Part shown: positions 49,400 to 61,492 of the stretch, piece by piece | Position numbering within the stretch: the stretch's first letter is position 1 | How the letters are laid out: the number at the start of each line of letters is the position of its first letter | DNA from: Rhabdophis nuchalis | Taxonomy: Eukaryota > Chordata > Lepidosauria > Squamata > Natricidae | Direction of reading: 5' to 3' | DNA length: 64,000 nucleotides | Assembly: GCA_039707465.1 (NCBI GenBank) | Contig: CM077652.1 | Location: forward strand, 36,992,618 to 37,056,617 | Translations under genes and position numbers: made by a program | The notes under the pieces: generated by a model | The model's database searches: none | Seen by the model: only the letters and a program-made list of their open reading frames with translations | Told to the model about the DNA's origin: nothing

Positions 49400-51328
49400 C
49401 CAAACCACCTATGGCTTTATGCCAAAACCAGAACTCTGAGTTGGCCTTAGAAGCGATCAGAGCAACACAGGATAAAATCGCTCAGATTCAGAGCGAGATG
49501 GTCTCCACCGAAAGTGGCCCAGTGGGATGTCCCGAGGCAGGTCTTGAGACAGTTTTGTGGGAAGAGTTTGACTCTGTTACTTCTGAAGATATGGACAGGT
49601 TACGTGGGCGACTGCGAGCCACCACATGTTTATTGCACCCGTGTCCCTCCTGGCTTGTACTGGCATCCTGGGAGGTTACACGAGGCTGGCTCCAGGAGGT
49701 TGTCAACGCTTCTCTGAGTGAGGGTTTCTTGCCTGCCTCCCTTAAAGAGGCCATGGTGAGGCCCCTCCTGAAGAAGCCCTCTCTGGACCCAGCATTATTG
49801 GTTAATTACCGTCCGGTCTCCAACCTTCACTTTCTGGCGAAGGTTGTAGAGAGTGTGGTGGCACAACAGTTTCCCCGTCACCTGGAGGAAGTTGATTATC
49901 TGGCTGGGATTATCTGGGATTATCCGGCTTCCGGCCTGGGCACAGCACCGAGACGGCATTGGTCGCGTTGGTAGATGATCTCTGGAGGGCCAGAGATGGG
50001 GGTTGTTCCTCCATCCTGGTCCTATTAGACCTCTCAGCGGCTTTTGATACCATCGACCATGGTATCCTATTGCATCGGCTGGAGGGGCTGGGGGTGAGGG
50101 GCACCGTATTGCGGTGGTTCTCCTCCTACCTCTCCGGTTGATCGCAATTTGTGCTGGCAGGAGAGCAGAGGTCGACCTCGAGACCCCTCACTTGTGGGGT
50201 GCCTCAGGGGTCGGTCCTCTCGCCTCTCCTGTTCAACACATACATGAAGCCGCTGGGTGAGAACATCCGTGGTTTTGGGGTAGAGTACCACCTCTACGCT
50301 GACCATATGCAGCTGTATATATCTACCCCAAACCACCCCAACGATGCCATAGCGGTGATGTGCCAGTGCCTTGAAGCCGTGCGGGCCTGGATGGGAAGTA
50401 ACAGACTCAGACTCAACCCGTCCAAGACCGAGTGGCTGTGGTTTCCGGCATCCCGGTACAACCAGTTGACTCCATCACTGGCCATAGGGGACGAACACCT
50501 TACCCCTGTGGAGGGGGCACGCAACTTGGGCGTCCTCCTGGCTACCCGGCTGTCCATGGAAGATCAAGTGACAGCCGTGGCCAGGAGGGCGTTTTACCAG
50601 GTTCGCCTGGTACGCCAGTTGCATCCCCTATTGGATCGGGATGTCCTTTGCACAGTCACTCATGCCCTCATGACATCCCGACTGGACTACTGTAATTCTC
50701 TCTACATGGGGCTCCCCTTGAGGTGCACCCGAAGACTTCAGCTTGTCCAGAATGCAGCCGCGCGAGCAATAATGGGAACCTCTAGGTTTACCCACATAAC
50801 ACCGCTCTTGCGCGAGCTGCATTGGCTGCCTGTTGTCTTTCGGGTGCGCTTCAAGGTGTTAGTTACCATCTTTAAAGCGCTCCATGGCTCGGGACCTAGT
50901 TATCTGCGGGATCGGATCCTGCCCCATACATCCCTGTGGCCGATTCGCTCCCACAGAGAGGGGCTTCTCCGGGTGCCATCCACTAGGCTATGCCAGCGGG
51001 CGACGCCCAGGGGAAGGGCCTTCTCTGTGGCGGGCCCAGCCCTCTGGAACGACCTTCCCCCTGAAATTAGAACAACCACGGACCTCCGCTCCTTCCGTCA
51101 AAAATTGAAAACACACTTTTTCTGCTTGGCCAGCCTAGGTTAGTCTTCCGTCTTTCGATAGGGTTTTTAGGGGTTTTTAGTGTAATTTAATTTAGGGGAT
51201 TTTAGCGCAGGGACAATTGTTTAATTCGTATTTTAACTATTTATCTTTCTATGTATTTTATATTGGTTTTTTATTCCCTGTGCACCGCTCCGAGTCCCTT
51301 TGGGGAGAGGAAGCGGTATACAAATAAA

Positions 51329-51392
<64 letters not shown>
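49400..51392 (+). pseudogene. L2-type LINE ORF2 (reverse transcriptase), inactive, with (ATT)n tail
   Basis: The longest L2 copy here. The N-terminal endonuclease is missing. RT blocks are seen in order: KKPSLDPALLVNYRPVSNL (about 49770-49825), then after a frameshift near 49930-49960 [19 protein letters not shown] (motif A), a TGA stop at about 50139, GVPQGSVLSPLLFNTY (motif B), and YHLYADHMQLY (motif C). Motif C should read YADD, so a catalytic Asp is His. The C-terminus (50500-51143) is open and matches 35357-35992. The 3' UTR ends aaataaaatttattatt with an ATT microsatellite at 51336-51391. It is dead from the frameshift, the stop and the lost catalytic residue. Confidence 0.94.
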
Positions 51393-51404
51393 ATACCCAA
51401 AGGA

Positions 51405-51965
51405 TGGCTCAATTGCGAAACTGGCAACTTGGCTGTTGCATCTTGTATTGATTGCAGCTTTTCATTTGACTCCAAAGACGGTTCCATGTGAAGCTCCTCA
51501 CAGCAATCTAGCCTGGTGGTGATAGATACGCCTCCCTGTTGCTAAGGCATTCTGGACCAGTTGGGCTTGCAACTGGCACATTATTATGGTTTGTCATAGA
51601 GTCAGCCAGATGTTCAGACTGGATTTGGCATTTTTGTCTACCCACTGCGTCCTTTCCAAGGACCTGGGATGCGCAGATCTGGATGTTTGAGACGGTTACA
51701 AATATTGTCTCAGGATGGAAGCTGTTCCAAGTAAAGCTGCCTTCTGCAATTGACTGATGGCGAATTTGTCAGTGCCGATGGTGTTCACGTGGGGCTCCAG
51801 ACATTTTGGGATTGCACCCAAGGCTCCTATGGCTATTGGTGCTACTTTTGCTTGCCTTTGCCACAGCTGTGCTATTTCTATTTGTAGGTCTTTGTAGTTT
51901 TTTTAATCTTCTCCAGTTCTTTCTCTTCTATTCTGTTGTCTCCAGGTACTGCCATGTGGATGTTG
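51405..51965 (-). pseudogene. R4/Dong-type LINE C-terminal remnant (minus)
   Basis: The minus strand encodes MAVPGDNRIEEKELEK near 51950 and, after a frameshift, APIAIGALGAIPKCLEPHV and ISQLQKAALLGTASILRQYL followed by a stop at 51696. This is the C-terminal signature of R4/Dong LINEs. The rest down to 51405 is the presumed 3' region. Confidence 0.72.
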
Positions 51966-51968
51966 TTT

Positions 51969-51988
51969 GTTGTTGTTGTTGTTGTTGT

Positions 51989-52031
<43 letters not shown>
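51969..52031. repeat. (TTG)n(ATG)n microsatellite
   Basis: About 7 TTG followed by about 14 ATG units, lying between two R4-type remnants in opposite orientation. Confidence 0.95.
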
Positions 52032-52034
<3 letters not shown>

Positions 52035-52036
52035 TA

Positions 52037-52189
52037 CGCACTGTCATCGGGGCACTTGGTACCATGTCAAAGAATTTTATAAAACACATCAAGAAAACGC
52101 AGCTTCTTGCAATAACACCAGTGGAACTGCAAAAAATTGTGCTACTCAGAACATTGTACATCTTAAGAAGATACTTGGTTGATACCTAG
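52037..52189 (+). pseudogene. R4/Dong-type LINE C-terminal remnant (plus)
   Basis: One open stretch reads RTVIGALGTMSKNFIKHIKK, then ITPVELQKIVLLRTLYILRR and YLVDT before TAG. It shares IGALG, LQK and ILR.YL with the neighbouring minus-strand copy. Confidence 0.72.
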
Positions 52190-52280
52190 GATGCTGGCAA
52201 AAACCCATATCAACCATTAGCACCAGTAAATGCTATTTGTGATGTGCTTTTGAATGTTCAGTTGACTGAGTTTCATGTTT

Positions 52281-53287
52281 GTTTGTTGTTTTTTTTATTC
52301 CCTGCTATGTCTTTTTTTTTTTTTATTAGTTTATAAAATATACACATAAAATTTACTTTTTTTTTTTTTAACAATAATCAATAATCCACCCGGTGCTATA
52401 CAAAACGAAAGGAAAAGTTGGTTCTTTGGATATCTTCAATTGTCTTTAAGATCTCCAAAATCCGCGTTCCCTGGGTACAGGTGTCGAGGCATCCAAAGTT
52501 CCAAGTGCATAGTCCACAAATGGGTTCCAAGTCTTCCAGAAAATGTCTTTTTTATAGACCCCCTCTCTGAATTTAATATCACACGTCATTTTATCATTTA
52601 AGGCTAATTTCCACATTTCACAGAACCATTCTTCTATTTTAATATTTACCTCTATTTTCCAATATCTTGCTATTACAATCCTACCCATTATAATCATAAT
52701 TCTAATCAATTCTTTCTCCTGTTTTGTTAACTCAGGTTCATTAATTATCAATAACAATATATTTTCTGATCTCAATATTATTATTCTTTTCATCATTTCA
52801 CCCATCATTTTTTCTAATTGCTGCCAAAACTTTTTAATTTTCACACATTTATACCACATATGTTCATAAGTTCCCACTTCCATATTACATCTCCAACATT
52901 TATCGCTCATTTTTTTATCTATCAATGATAATCTTAATGGGGTCCAATACCATTTCCAAACAACCTTAAAATTATGCTCTTTAATCCTTATAGACAAAGT
53001 TCTCATGATTCGACTCTTCCAGTTCTCATTCCAATCCAAATCCAATATTTTAATCTTAAGGTCTTCCTCCCAGTTCCTTTTCATTACCATTTGTGGATTT
53101 CCATCAAAATTTATAATCTTATATATCTTACTAACGAGTCCTTTTAACCCAATTTCATCTTTAATAATTTGAGATACTAAACTTTCAAATTTAGTTTTAT
53201 TTCTATCTATTTTACATATTCCCTTTACTTTCATAGTCCATTTTTCTACCTGTATTTTTTCGAACCAATTCAACTCCAATCTTTGGA
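52281..53287 (-). mobile_element. 5'-truncated L1 with 19-bp TSD
   Basis: TTGACTGAGTTTCATGTTT occurs at 52262-52280 and 53288-53306, a perfect 19-bp TSD. The insert reads on the minus strand from the L1 ORF2 C-terminus to a 3' UTR with two A-rich stretches separated by about 15 bp. Confidence 0.93.
52446..53287 (-). pseudogene. L1 ORF2p C-terminal fragment
   Basis: Open for about 280 codons from the 5' truncation point (SIQRLELNWFEKI...) to a natural stop. It covers the region after the RT, with the cysteine-rich motif CWRCNMEVGTYEHMWYKC (C-x2-C-x8-H-x4-C), comparable to the Cys-His motif near the end of mammalian ORF2p. Endonuclease and RT are absent. The first residues of the open frame above 53287 come from flanking DNA. 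Confidence 0.9.
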
Positions 53288-53479
53288 TTGACTGAGTTTC
53301 ATGTTTAATAAATAAAATATATAATAATATTATTTGCTGCACATCTCCTCTCTATCGACACTGGACAGCTTACAGCATAACAAACATTAACGCATTAAAA
53401 AACATTTAAAAAACATTAAAATCAACAATCATAGCATTGTTCTTCCATTGATCAATCATTAACTAATAAAAACACTAGC

Positions 53480-53870
53480 CACAGTTTGGAAAAGGGCCTC
53501 TTTATTCTGCTGTTCCAGCAGGAGCTGCGGTCCAGTTGTGGGCGTACTGCTCCTTCAGAGAAGAAAGGAACCATATCCAAACCCAACACTATGACCAGCT
53601 CGGAGCCAGGATGTTTCTGGAATAATTGTTACTACTGACTTGCTAAGATTCAGTCTGAGCCTGTTTCTACCCATCCAGGCCTTCAGGCCTTCTGGCCCTG
53701 GATCAGGACTTCCGTCGCATTTTACGTTGGGCCTGTGAGAGACAATATCATCCCTAAACCACTACAAAATAGCATCTACAACCCCAGCTCCCATAGGTGG
53801 TCTAGCAGGATACTCTGATGGATGGTACCAAAGCTATAAAAGGATCAAGGGAAGTGGGGTTCCACGCTCT
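53480..53870 (-). mobile_element. Old LINE fragment, probably L2
   Basis: Minus-strand traces of L2-like sequence (cctgggccagaaggcctgaa, cagactgaatcttagcaagt) with no open frame. Confidence 0.4.
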
Positions 53871-54164
53871 AGGTCCCAATATATCAACCTCTGCAATGGG
53901 TAGTGCTGTTTCCATCTCACATCTGGATCTTTGGAAAGGAGTGAAAATGTCAGTGAGGAAGAGCTGGCCCAGAACCCACATACAATAAATAGAGTTTTGA
54001 AGGCTCTGGTAATGCTTAACCTTGAGACTGAGAGGGGACAAATGAGCACTTTTCAAATAATGCTTTCATTCATATGTTTACTCCATAGTTATATTCCTTC
54101 TAGCTTAAAATCACTTGATGTCACCCAAAAGAAAATCAAGACTGACATTATTATCAATAAGGGA

Positions 54165-54290
54165 CAAGATCTTCCTAGCACCGATGAAGTTATCTACTTT
54201 GGGTAATAAGATGTCTGCAAAAAAACAACCAAACTCAGAAAGCATCAAGGACTCCACAGTTCAATCCTGAGCTACAAAGATTTGCTTCTG
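54165..54290 (+). repeat. Dispersed repeat ('gaagttatctactttgggta')
   Basis: Second copy of the family at 4680-4790, continuing 'aagatgtctgcaaaaaaaca' and 'actcagaaagcatcaagga'. Confidence 0.5.
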
Positions 54291-55794
54291 TTGGTATCTT
54301 TCCAATTCAAAACCGCAGAAACAGCACCATGGACTTTAGTCAAAGGATTTCAGAGCCCAACGGAATGTTTAGGAAGAAGCATCCTAAGAAGTAATCGCTG
54401 TTTGACAGTTGGAACAAATAACCCAAGAGGTAGTAGTAGCCCCCTCTTTGTTAGATGTGTTCAAGTACCATCAATCCCCTCCTTTAACGTAGATATCTGC
54501 CTTGATGCTCTCAATGTCCTCCTCCAAGTCTAAGATTCTAGGATGTGGCCTAGTCTCCCCTATTTTAATTATTAAAATTATCAATGCTGGGTTCAGACAG
54601 CATGCTTGAAATATTGAAGTATTTACTCAACATGCTATGCTTGGTTTATGTTAACCATGGTTGGATTTTATGTAACCTGCTTTGTAAATGTGTGTATTGT
54701 CCAGATTTCCAGAAAAAAGGTAACCAGTTTAAAACATGCTGGGTGAGCACATCCGACAAGGTTTTGGAGTTTGCCCTGCCCCACTTCTTCCCAAGGGTCC
54801 AACTCCTGTTATCTCTCTCCCCACATCGATTGACCTGCCTGTTTCCTCCAGATTATTCTTAGCTATACATTCCCCCACCCCTTCCATTTCTGCTCTCTCC
54901 ATCTCTGGCCTTGAGATGTCTTCACCCTTAGTCTGTTCACGCTAGACCAGCTCCTGCTACAGCTCGGAAGTGCCTCCCCACCCCTTCTTCTTCTAAATAG
55001 AAACAAAAGCAATAGAAGATTGGGGGTGGGGAGGGGGGTGGAAGCAATAGAGTGTGACAGGGGACTGTCACCGTGTTGATGACGTCTTAAACTGTATGAC
55101 ACTCTGTAAAAAATGAGTGACTAACCAGAGGCAGTACTGGAGAAAGACAACAGCTCCAGGGAAAGGATGAGTCAGGAAACACTCCTGAAGACAAGGCCAA
55201 CTGGCTATGCCCACCTCACTAATTCCTCTCCCCCACATGCACAGGTTGGTAGCATTCAGAGGAGCATGGCTGGAAACTGGGTGGCAGGAGGCAGCCCTGC
55301 CATGGTCCAACTTGACCGGACAGAGCATGCCTGAAACAGGAGTTCCCTCTTGATCTTCCTGACTGCCAGTCATTGATAAAGTAACCATTGCTCATGACGA
55401 TGGCCTTTTGCAAAGTCAGAAGAATCAAAATGACGCCACCTGTTGGGCATCTTGTCATAAAAATGTAGAACAGCCTTGAAGCTGGATCAGGCCAAGTCCT
55501 TGTGCCACCCAAAAGTCCATCAGATGCTACTAGGAAACTTGCAAATATAGACTGAAAGATGACACACATACCCTCTACCATGGTGATCCTCCTAGCTTTA
55601 TCCAAGTCCCCCCTGAGATTCTGAAGGGAATATCAAAGCCATGGTGATGGGCGGCTTAGCCGTTGACTGGGGATGCTCAAGACCCCTTCAGCCAAAGAAC
55701 TTCATTGGGAGACTCGGTGTCAGTCACTCTCTCTCTCTCTCACTCCATCCCCACAGGATTGTTGTCGTGGGGATAAAACCTAAGCTATATATCA

Positions 55795-55885
55795 GCAGGA
55801 TTGAACTGTGGGACCCTTGATGCTCTCTGAGTTTGGTGGTTTTCTTGCAGATGTTTCATTACCCAAACTAGGTAACATGATCAGG
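55795..55885 (-). repeat. Dispersed repeat, minus-strand copy
   Basis: Reverse complement of the 4680/54165 family ('gcagatgtttcattacccaa', 'actaggtaacatgatcaggg'). Confidence 0.5.
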
Positions 55886-56179
55886 GCTAGGGAGGAGGAG
55901 GAGGAGGTCAAAATGACTAGTCATTGTTCTCCAGATCCTCCGTGAATTAGTCATCCTTTCGTATGTTGGTGATCATCATCAGGCTTGCAGATAGCAAACT
56001 CTACAGTTTAAACTTCAGGTCTGTTGTTTGACTCTCAAAGGCCATGTAGTCCACCCATTTACACAGGCAATCTGTTCCACAGCTAAAAGAAAGCATGCCC
56101 TACATTTGCTAGCAAATGTTTTGTTTCATTGTGCATCAATGCTAATTGGGGAGTTGGCTCTTAAGTAATTACGGGAGCA

Positions 56180-56640
56180 AACTTTTGCATAATTTGAGCA
56201 TCTCTAATGAGGTAGCACGCTACATCTCCTCTCTTCTACCACATGCTTCTCCTGGAGTGAAGCGCATCTTGCACATCTGCTGGTTGCCCAGCGAAGGCTG
56301 ATCTCTGCAGAACAGGCCCCACATATACATTTCTGGATGCAATTCAAAGTGCTGGTTTTGATCTATAAATGTTCATGGCTTAGTATATAGGTCTTTATAG
56401 GCCACCTCTTTTTTATTTTGAATTGTTTGATTTAATTGCTGGCATTATTTTTCATTATTTTGTCATGATTTGTTTTACTTAATTTTATTATAAATATTCT
56501 TTTATTGCTGTACCTTCATTTACTGATGGTTGTCTTAATATTCACCAGGAAGGCCTACTGTTATTGTCGTTTGTTTTATAAACCACCAAGAATCTCTCTT
56601 GTTGTGAACTTATATAAAACTAGAATAAATGAATAGTTTG
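56180..56640 (+). mobile_element. Old L2-like LINE 3' end
   Basis: Traces of the L2 C-terminus (caattcaaagtgctggtttt, the FKVLV region) and a 3' end 'acttatataaaactagaata'. Very degenerate. Confidence 0.5.
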
Positions 56641-56734
56641 CCTAACACCAATATTCCTGAAATCTATCCTGCTATTCTTTCATACCTCACAACCAAGGCA
56701 AAGCTCCATCAGCTTCCATCACCACAGTCGCCAT

Positions 56735-56815
56735 ACAATACAGTAGCAGAGTTGGAAGGGACCTTGGAGGTCTTCTAGTCCAACCCCCCACCTAGGCAGG
56801 AAACCCAAAACCATC
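56735..56815 (-). mobile_element. CR1-type 3' end
   Basis: Reverse complement of 'gttggactagaagacctcc' and 'aaggtcccttccaactctgc'. Confidence 0.75.
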
Positions 56816-56898
56816 TTGGCTTTTAGGTCCACACCCCTGTGGACACATTAATGTGTCTTCCTCCAGTCCTTGACCTGGCAGAAAAGTGTGCTGACATG

Positions 56899-57429
56899 CA
56901 CTCTATTGCCAAAAGTATTTGCTCCCCCATCCAAATAATCAGAATCAGGGGTTCCAATCACTTCCATGGCCACAGGGGTATCAAATCAAGCAGCTGGGCT
57001 TGCAGACTGTTTGTACAACATGGGTGAAAGAATGGGTGGCTCTCAGGAGCTCAGTGAATTCCAGCGTGGAACAAATCCAGTCGTGAAATTTCCTTGCTCT
57101 TAAATATTCCACCGTCAACTGTCAGCTGTATTAGAAGAACGTGGAAGTGTTTGGGAATGACAGCAACTCAGCCACAAGATGGTGGGCCACATAAACAGAC
57201 GGAGGGGGGTCAGCAGATTCTGAGTCACATAGTGCGAAGAGGTCGCCAACGTTCTGCAGAGTCCATCGCTACAGACCTCCAAACTTCATGTGGCCTTCAG
57301 ATTAGCTCAAGAACAGTGCGCAGTAGACCAATGTCATATTGAACCCTATGGATTAGGAATGGGAGGTCACTTACTCTACGTTCATATGCAAGTAAAGGCA
57401 GGTGAGCGAAGACTTTTGGCAATATAGTG
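56899..57429 (+). mobile_element. Tc1/mariner transposon, internally deleted
   Basis: Inverted ends CACTCTATTGCCAAAAGTAT and the reverse of cactatattgccaaaagtc mark a 531-bp element. The right flank is TA; the left is TG, a decayed TA target. A frame at 57094-57342 keeps an HTH-like N-terminal DNA-binding piece of transposase (LNIPPSTVSCIRRTWKCLGM, QRSAESIATDL). The catalytic DDE domain is gone. Confidence 0.88.
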
Positions 57430-57699
57430 TAAATTCTGCTGCTCCAGTGGCCACATTTTGTTCTGCTTGAGGGATAAGTTGGTGACTGATGCTGTCCTTA
57501 AAGTTGTATATTGGGCAATTTATTGGAAATAAAAGGCAGCTTCACAAGTTATGTCTCCCTTCCTGCTCTACATCACTCACCAGGAGAAAACTCCATCATA
57601 ACACGTTCTCCCTAACGTGTATGGGGTGAGTCTTGGCAAATGAAAATAGTTGCCAGGGAAAGAGACACCTTGCGCACTGCATTGGTGATAGGCACCAAT

Positions 57700-57803
57700 G
57701 TGGAGATTCTACACCGCCCTGAGTCCCGAAAGGGAGAAGGGCGGTATACAAATCAAATAAAACTAAACTAAACTAAACTAAACTAAACTAAACTAAACTA
57801 AAC
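57700..57803 (+). mobile_element. L2 3'-end scrap with (AACTA)n tail
   Basis: The L2 3' UTR motif (cgccctgagtcccgaaaggg, agggcggtatacaaat) followed by about nine AACTA-type units, a different tail from the ATT and AAAT tails of other copies. Confidence 0.82.
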
Positions 57804-57902
57804 TACATGCACCTGTCCCGTCAGTTGGGCCGTTTCTAAGCACAGGTGTGCTGCTCTCCAGCTGAAGGAGTGCTGCAACCACTGGATTAAACAGGTAAGG
57901 TT

Positions 57903-58486
57903 TAGAAAATATAATATTATATTATATAGTTTTTAGGTATGAATGAGTAGATTGGTAACTAAGAATTGGATTGATGAATAATGGATGGAAGTTGATATGA
58001 TTAATGTTTTGTTGGTGATCTGGGGAGAATTTTTATAATATGCTTTATAGATGGTATTTAGAGCCTAAAAATTTATCATGTATCCTAATGTTTAACCAAA
58101 TGTTGAAGGTGTGGGTGTTTATGATGAGTTTGTAATAAGGAGGGTTTTTTTGTGTTTTTTTTGTTTTTTAAATTGATAAGGAGAAAGGCAAGGGGTATAA
58201 TGTGAACAGAGAAGATAATATCTGGGCTGCTTGGAATTATCAGAGTGGTGTATAGTGGAAGTCAGGGGGGTGGGTTGGAATGGGAGGTGGGGGAGGGATA
58301 GGGTGGTCAGGGAAGGGATGGGGATAATTGGATAATGTTATATTTTATGAGAAATTCATATTATGAGGGTTGGGAAGAGGGGGGGGTAGAGCATTTGTAT
58401 TTGATTTATATTATATGTATGGGGAGGGGGGGAAAGGGGAAAAATTTGTTTTTGTAAAACTTTTTCAATTAAAAAAAAATAAAACC
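57903..58486 (+). mobile_element. 5'-truncated L1, 3' UTR only
   Basis: Flanked by CAGGTAAGGTT at 57892-57902 and 58487-58497 (11-bp TSD). G-rich 3' UTR ending 'gtaaaactttttcaatt' plus poly(A), the same end as the ORF1-bearing L1 at 47098. No coding sequence remains. Confidence 0.85.
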
Positions 58487-59055
58487 AGGTAAGGTTGGAC
58501 TCTCTTCTAGAAGAGCATTAAACCCGTGTCTAAAAGTAGCACAGCAAAGAGACCCAGATAGAAGGGCGAAGGAGTTCTCCATATGTGATCTTACTTTTCA
58601 GATGCTTCGAATGTAGCATTTTGTCAGCTAGACACATGCTCAGAAATCAGGTCACGGGCCTGGCAGAAGTTTGCAAAGATCACTGTTCACTCTCACTTCA
58701 GCCCACACGCTTGCCAGCTCTGAATCAGGCATGGGCGTAATGTTATGCGCTGTGAGAGAATGGCAGCACCAGCTGAAGAGGGCCACGATCGTCACTATAC
58801 AAGGACTCCCAGGAAAGGCGTGGGATAAAATGGAGTGTACAAAATGATGTCACCAGTCCCAGAAGTAATAAAAGCAGGAGAAAGCAAGGCCCCAGCCAGA
58901 GAAGTGAAAAGCCTGCAATGCGCCCATTTGGGACAGAAACAGTACCAAACACAGTTTTCCATTTGAATTGCTTGGTCCTTTTTGTCAAAGATTGATAAGC
59001 GCCTGTTCGAAGACCAGCGTAGACCTTTGAGTGCTAAATTTTGATTTATTTAAGC

Positions 59056-59176
59056 CAGGGGTCTCCAAACTTGGGAACTTTAAGACTTGTGGACTTCAAC
59101 TCCCAGAATTCCCCAGCCAGCATAGCTGGCTGGGGAAGTCCACAAGTCTTAAAGTTCCCAAGTTTGGACACCCCTG
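59056..59176. mobile_element. hAT MITE, palindromic, 8-bp TSD
   Basis: Starts CAGGGGTCTCCAAAC and ends GTTTGGACACCCCTG; flanks atttaagc and atctaagc differ at one base. Confidence 0.9.
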
Positions 59177-59956
59177 ATCTAAGCAGTTTACTTAATATCT
59201 GATCAGGTATTATGATGTCCATAAATCAAATGCATCTCCTGGACCAGATTTGTGCTGGCCGTGTCAAAGAGAAGGCAATGCCCATGTCTGGAAGGGAAGG
59301 TGTGCCTGCAAAGAAATCTGGGCACCTCCCCAGTCAGGGCACCAGGCCCTTCTCAGCCTCCTCTCTGAGGAATCCCAGCTGGGCAGAGGCTGGCATCTGA
59401 CGCCATGCCACAAGGCTGCAAAACAGAAACAGCCAGCTATGATTTGAGGGCGCCCCTGCAGTGGACTGGAGACGAGCGGATAATACAACAGCCTCTAAGG
59501 TTGCTCGTGAACGATCTTTGCATCGTGAACAGCAGGTTATGAGTCCCAACCCTTTCACAAAGGAGACATCGCATAATGCCACGATCGTCTCTGGTTCCCA
59601 AGAGGCCACCTCGGCTGCTGTCCTCTTCCACAGCCTCCTCGCTCGCTTCCCATTTGATAAACAGTCTGCTTCATTCTGCCCTAAAAACCATCTAGCCTTT
59701 ATCTGCAGCAGAATCCCCACCCTGGGGCCAGGAGGCTGCCCTTTGTCTCAAGAGGAGTCTGCCAGACGGAGAGGAAACGCTCTCTTGCCAGCCAGCAGAG
59801 GGGGTGACCCACCAGCGCCAGGCTTCTCCTCTTTCAAGAGGAAAGTGAGAATTCAGCAGCTGAAAAGATCTTCACCCCCATTTCCCCACACCCCCTCCTC
59901 TTCTTTTCCATTTTGTTTGCAACTTTTCAGGGTAAATAAATACCATCATATAAAAG

Positions 59957-60076
59957 AAGGGTCTCCAAACTTGGTAATTTTAAGACTTTTGGACTTCAGT
60001 TCCCAGCATTCCCCAGCCAGCGTTGTTGGGAATTGAACTCCACACGTCTTAAAGTTGCCAAGATTGGAGATCTCTG
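59957..60076. mobile_element. hAT MITE, palindromic, older
   Basis: Ends near AAGGGTCTCCAAAC and GATTGGAGATCTCTG; flanks atataaaa and atattaaa are similar. Ends in an A-rich run. Confidence 0.72.
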
Positions 60077-60202
60077 ATATTAAAAAAAAAAAAAAAACTG
60101 GCAATTTTCATAACAAAGTGGGATATTTTTCACTCTTTATTAAAGGGCGTTGTTGCCCCGATTTAGGAAAAGGTCCTGAAAGAAGCCTGCAATGGCTTAG
60201 TG

Positions 60203-60334
60203 CAGTGTTTCTCAACCTTGGCGACTTTAAGTCCTGTGGACTTCAACTCTCAGAATCTGTGAAGCTGTGCTGGCTGGGGGATTCTGGGAGTTGAAGTCCA
60301 CAGGACTTAAAGTCACCAAGGTTGAAAAACACTG
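60203..60334. mobile_element. hAT MITE, palindromic, perfect 8-bp TSD
   Basis: Starts CAGTGTTTCTCAACC and ends GGTTGAAAAACACTG; identical flanks gcttagtg at 60195-60202 and 60335-60342. Confidence 0.93.
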
Positions 60335-60534
60335 GCTTAGTGTGTCTCTGGTAGGAAAAAAGGATTTGGGAAGGAAGCTTGGGTTCGTGGACTGAGGGCA
60401 GGAGGAGAATCAGTGGGGAGAAGCCTAGAAACAGAGAAAATTAACCACAGGAAAAGACCTCATGCTCCATCGAGCCCCTCTGAGTTTGTTTCTCCTTTTT
60501 TAAATTTATGTATTTGTGTATTTATTATTTTTCA

Positions 60535-60567
60535 TTATTATTATTATTGTTATTGTTGTTGTTGTTG

Positions 60568-60611
<44 letters not shown>
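60535..60611. repeat. (ATT)n/(GTT)n microsatellite
   Basis: ATT units with a short GTT block in the middle. Confidence 0.95.
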
Positions 60612-61039
60612 GTAATTTTTATTTGATTTTCTTATTTTTGGCTTGTGTAGGGTGATGGACATGTGCATGTTCAAACTCAGTTCCTGATGACCGACCCCGA
60701 CCTCCGTTGGAAGCTGACTCCAAGCTTCCCCTCCTCCTTGCATCATGGACAGAGATCCAGACTCCAAAGAAGAAGGATTTTTTTGACCAGGGAAGCTCTG
60801 AAGCCCCAGGCCAACGTTGCCAGAGAGCCTGATCCATGGGAAGGCGTCTGTTCCTCTCCTAGGAGGAGCAGCCCTCAACAGGGTCTCCTTCCATAATGCT
60901 CAAGCCTTGAGGGCAATCTCTTCCCCTTGAGTCGTTTTCTCTCTCCACCTGAGGGAGTTTTTTCCAAGTTCAGGAGGTACCTGCCTTCCTGGAATTTCAT
61001 CCCTAATCCTCTCTTTGGCTGCTCAGAACAAGAGTTGCA

Positions 61040-61300
61040 AGAACATAAGAACATAAGAACAGCCTTGCTGGAACAGGCCACAGCCCATCCAGTCCAGCCT
61101 TCTGTCTCCCACAGTGGCTCCCCATTGGCTTCAGGGTCTTCCCAAGCAGATGTCTTCACCCGCTTGTGATTCCCTGCAAATGGCATTGAGAGATATCCTG
61201 CCTATCTCTCCAACCCGGAGGGTGTCCTTAGGCCATGATAGCCATGGATACCCTTGTTCTCCATGAACTCGTCTAAGCAAGAGCCTTTAGAGGCCACTAA
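61040..61300 (-). mobile_element. LINE 3' fragment ('aagaacataagaacataag' family)
   Basis: Minus-strand element whose 3' end is at the 'gaacataagaacataagaac' side; body 'cagtccagccttctgtctcc', 'tggctccccattggc', 'ctccatgaactcgtctaagc'. It is a common squamate repeat whose exact LINE clade I cannot fix. Confidence 0.55.
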
Positions 61301-61304
61301 GCTC

Positions 61305-61492
<188 letters not shown>

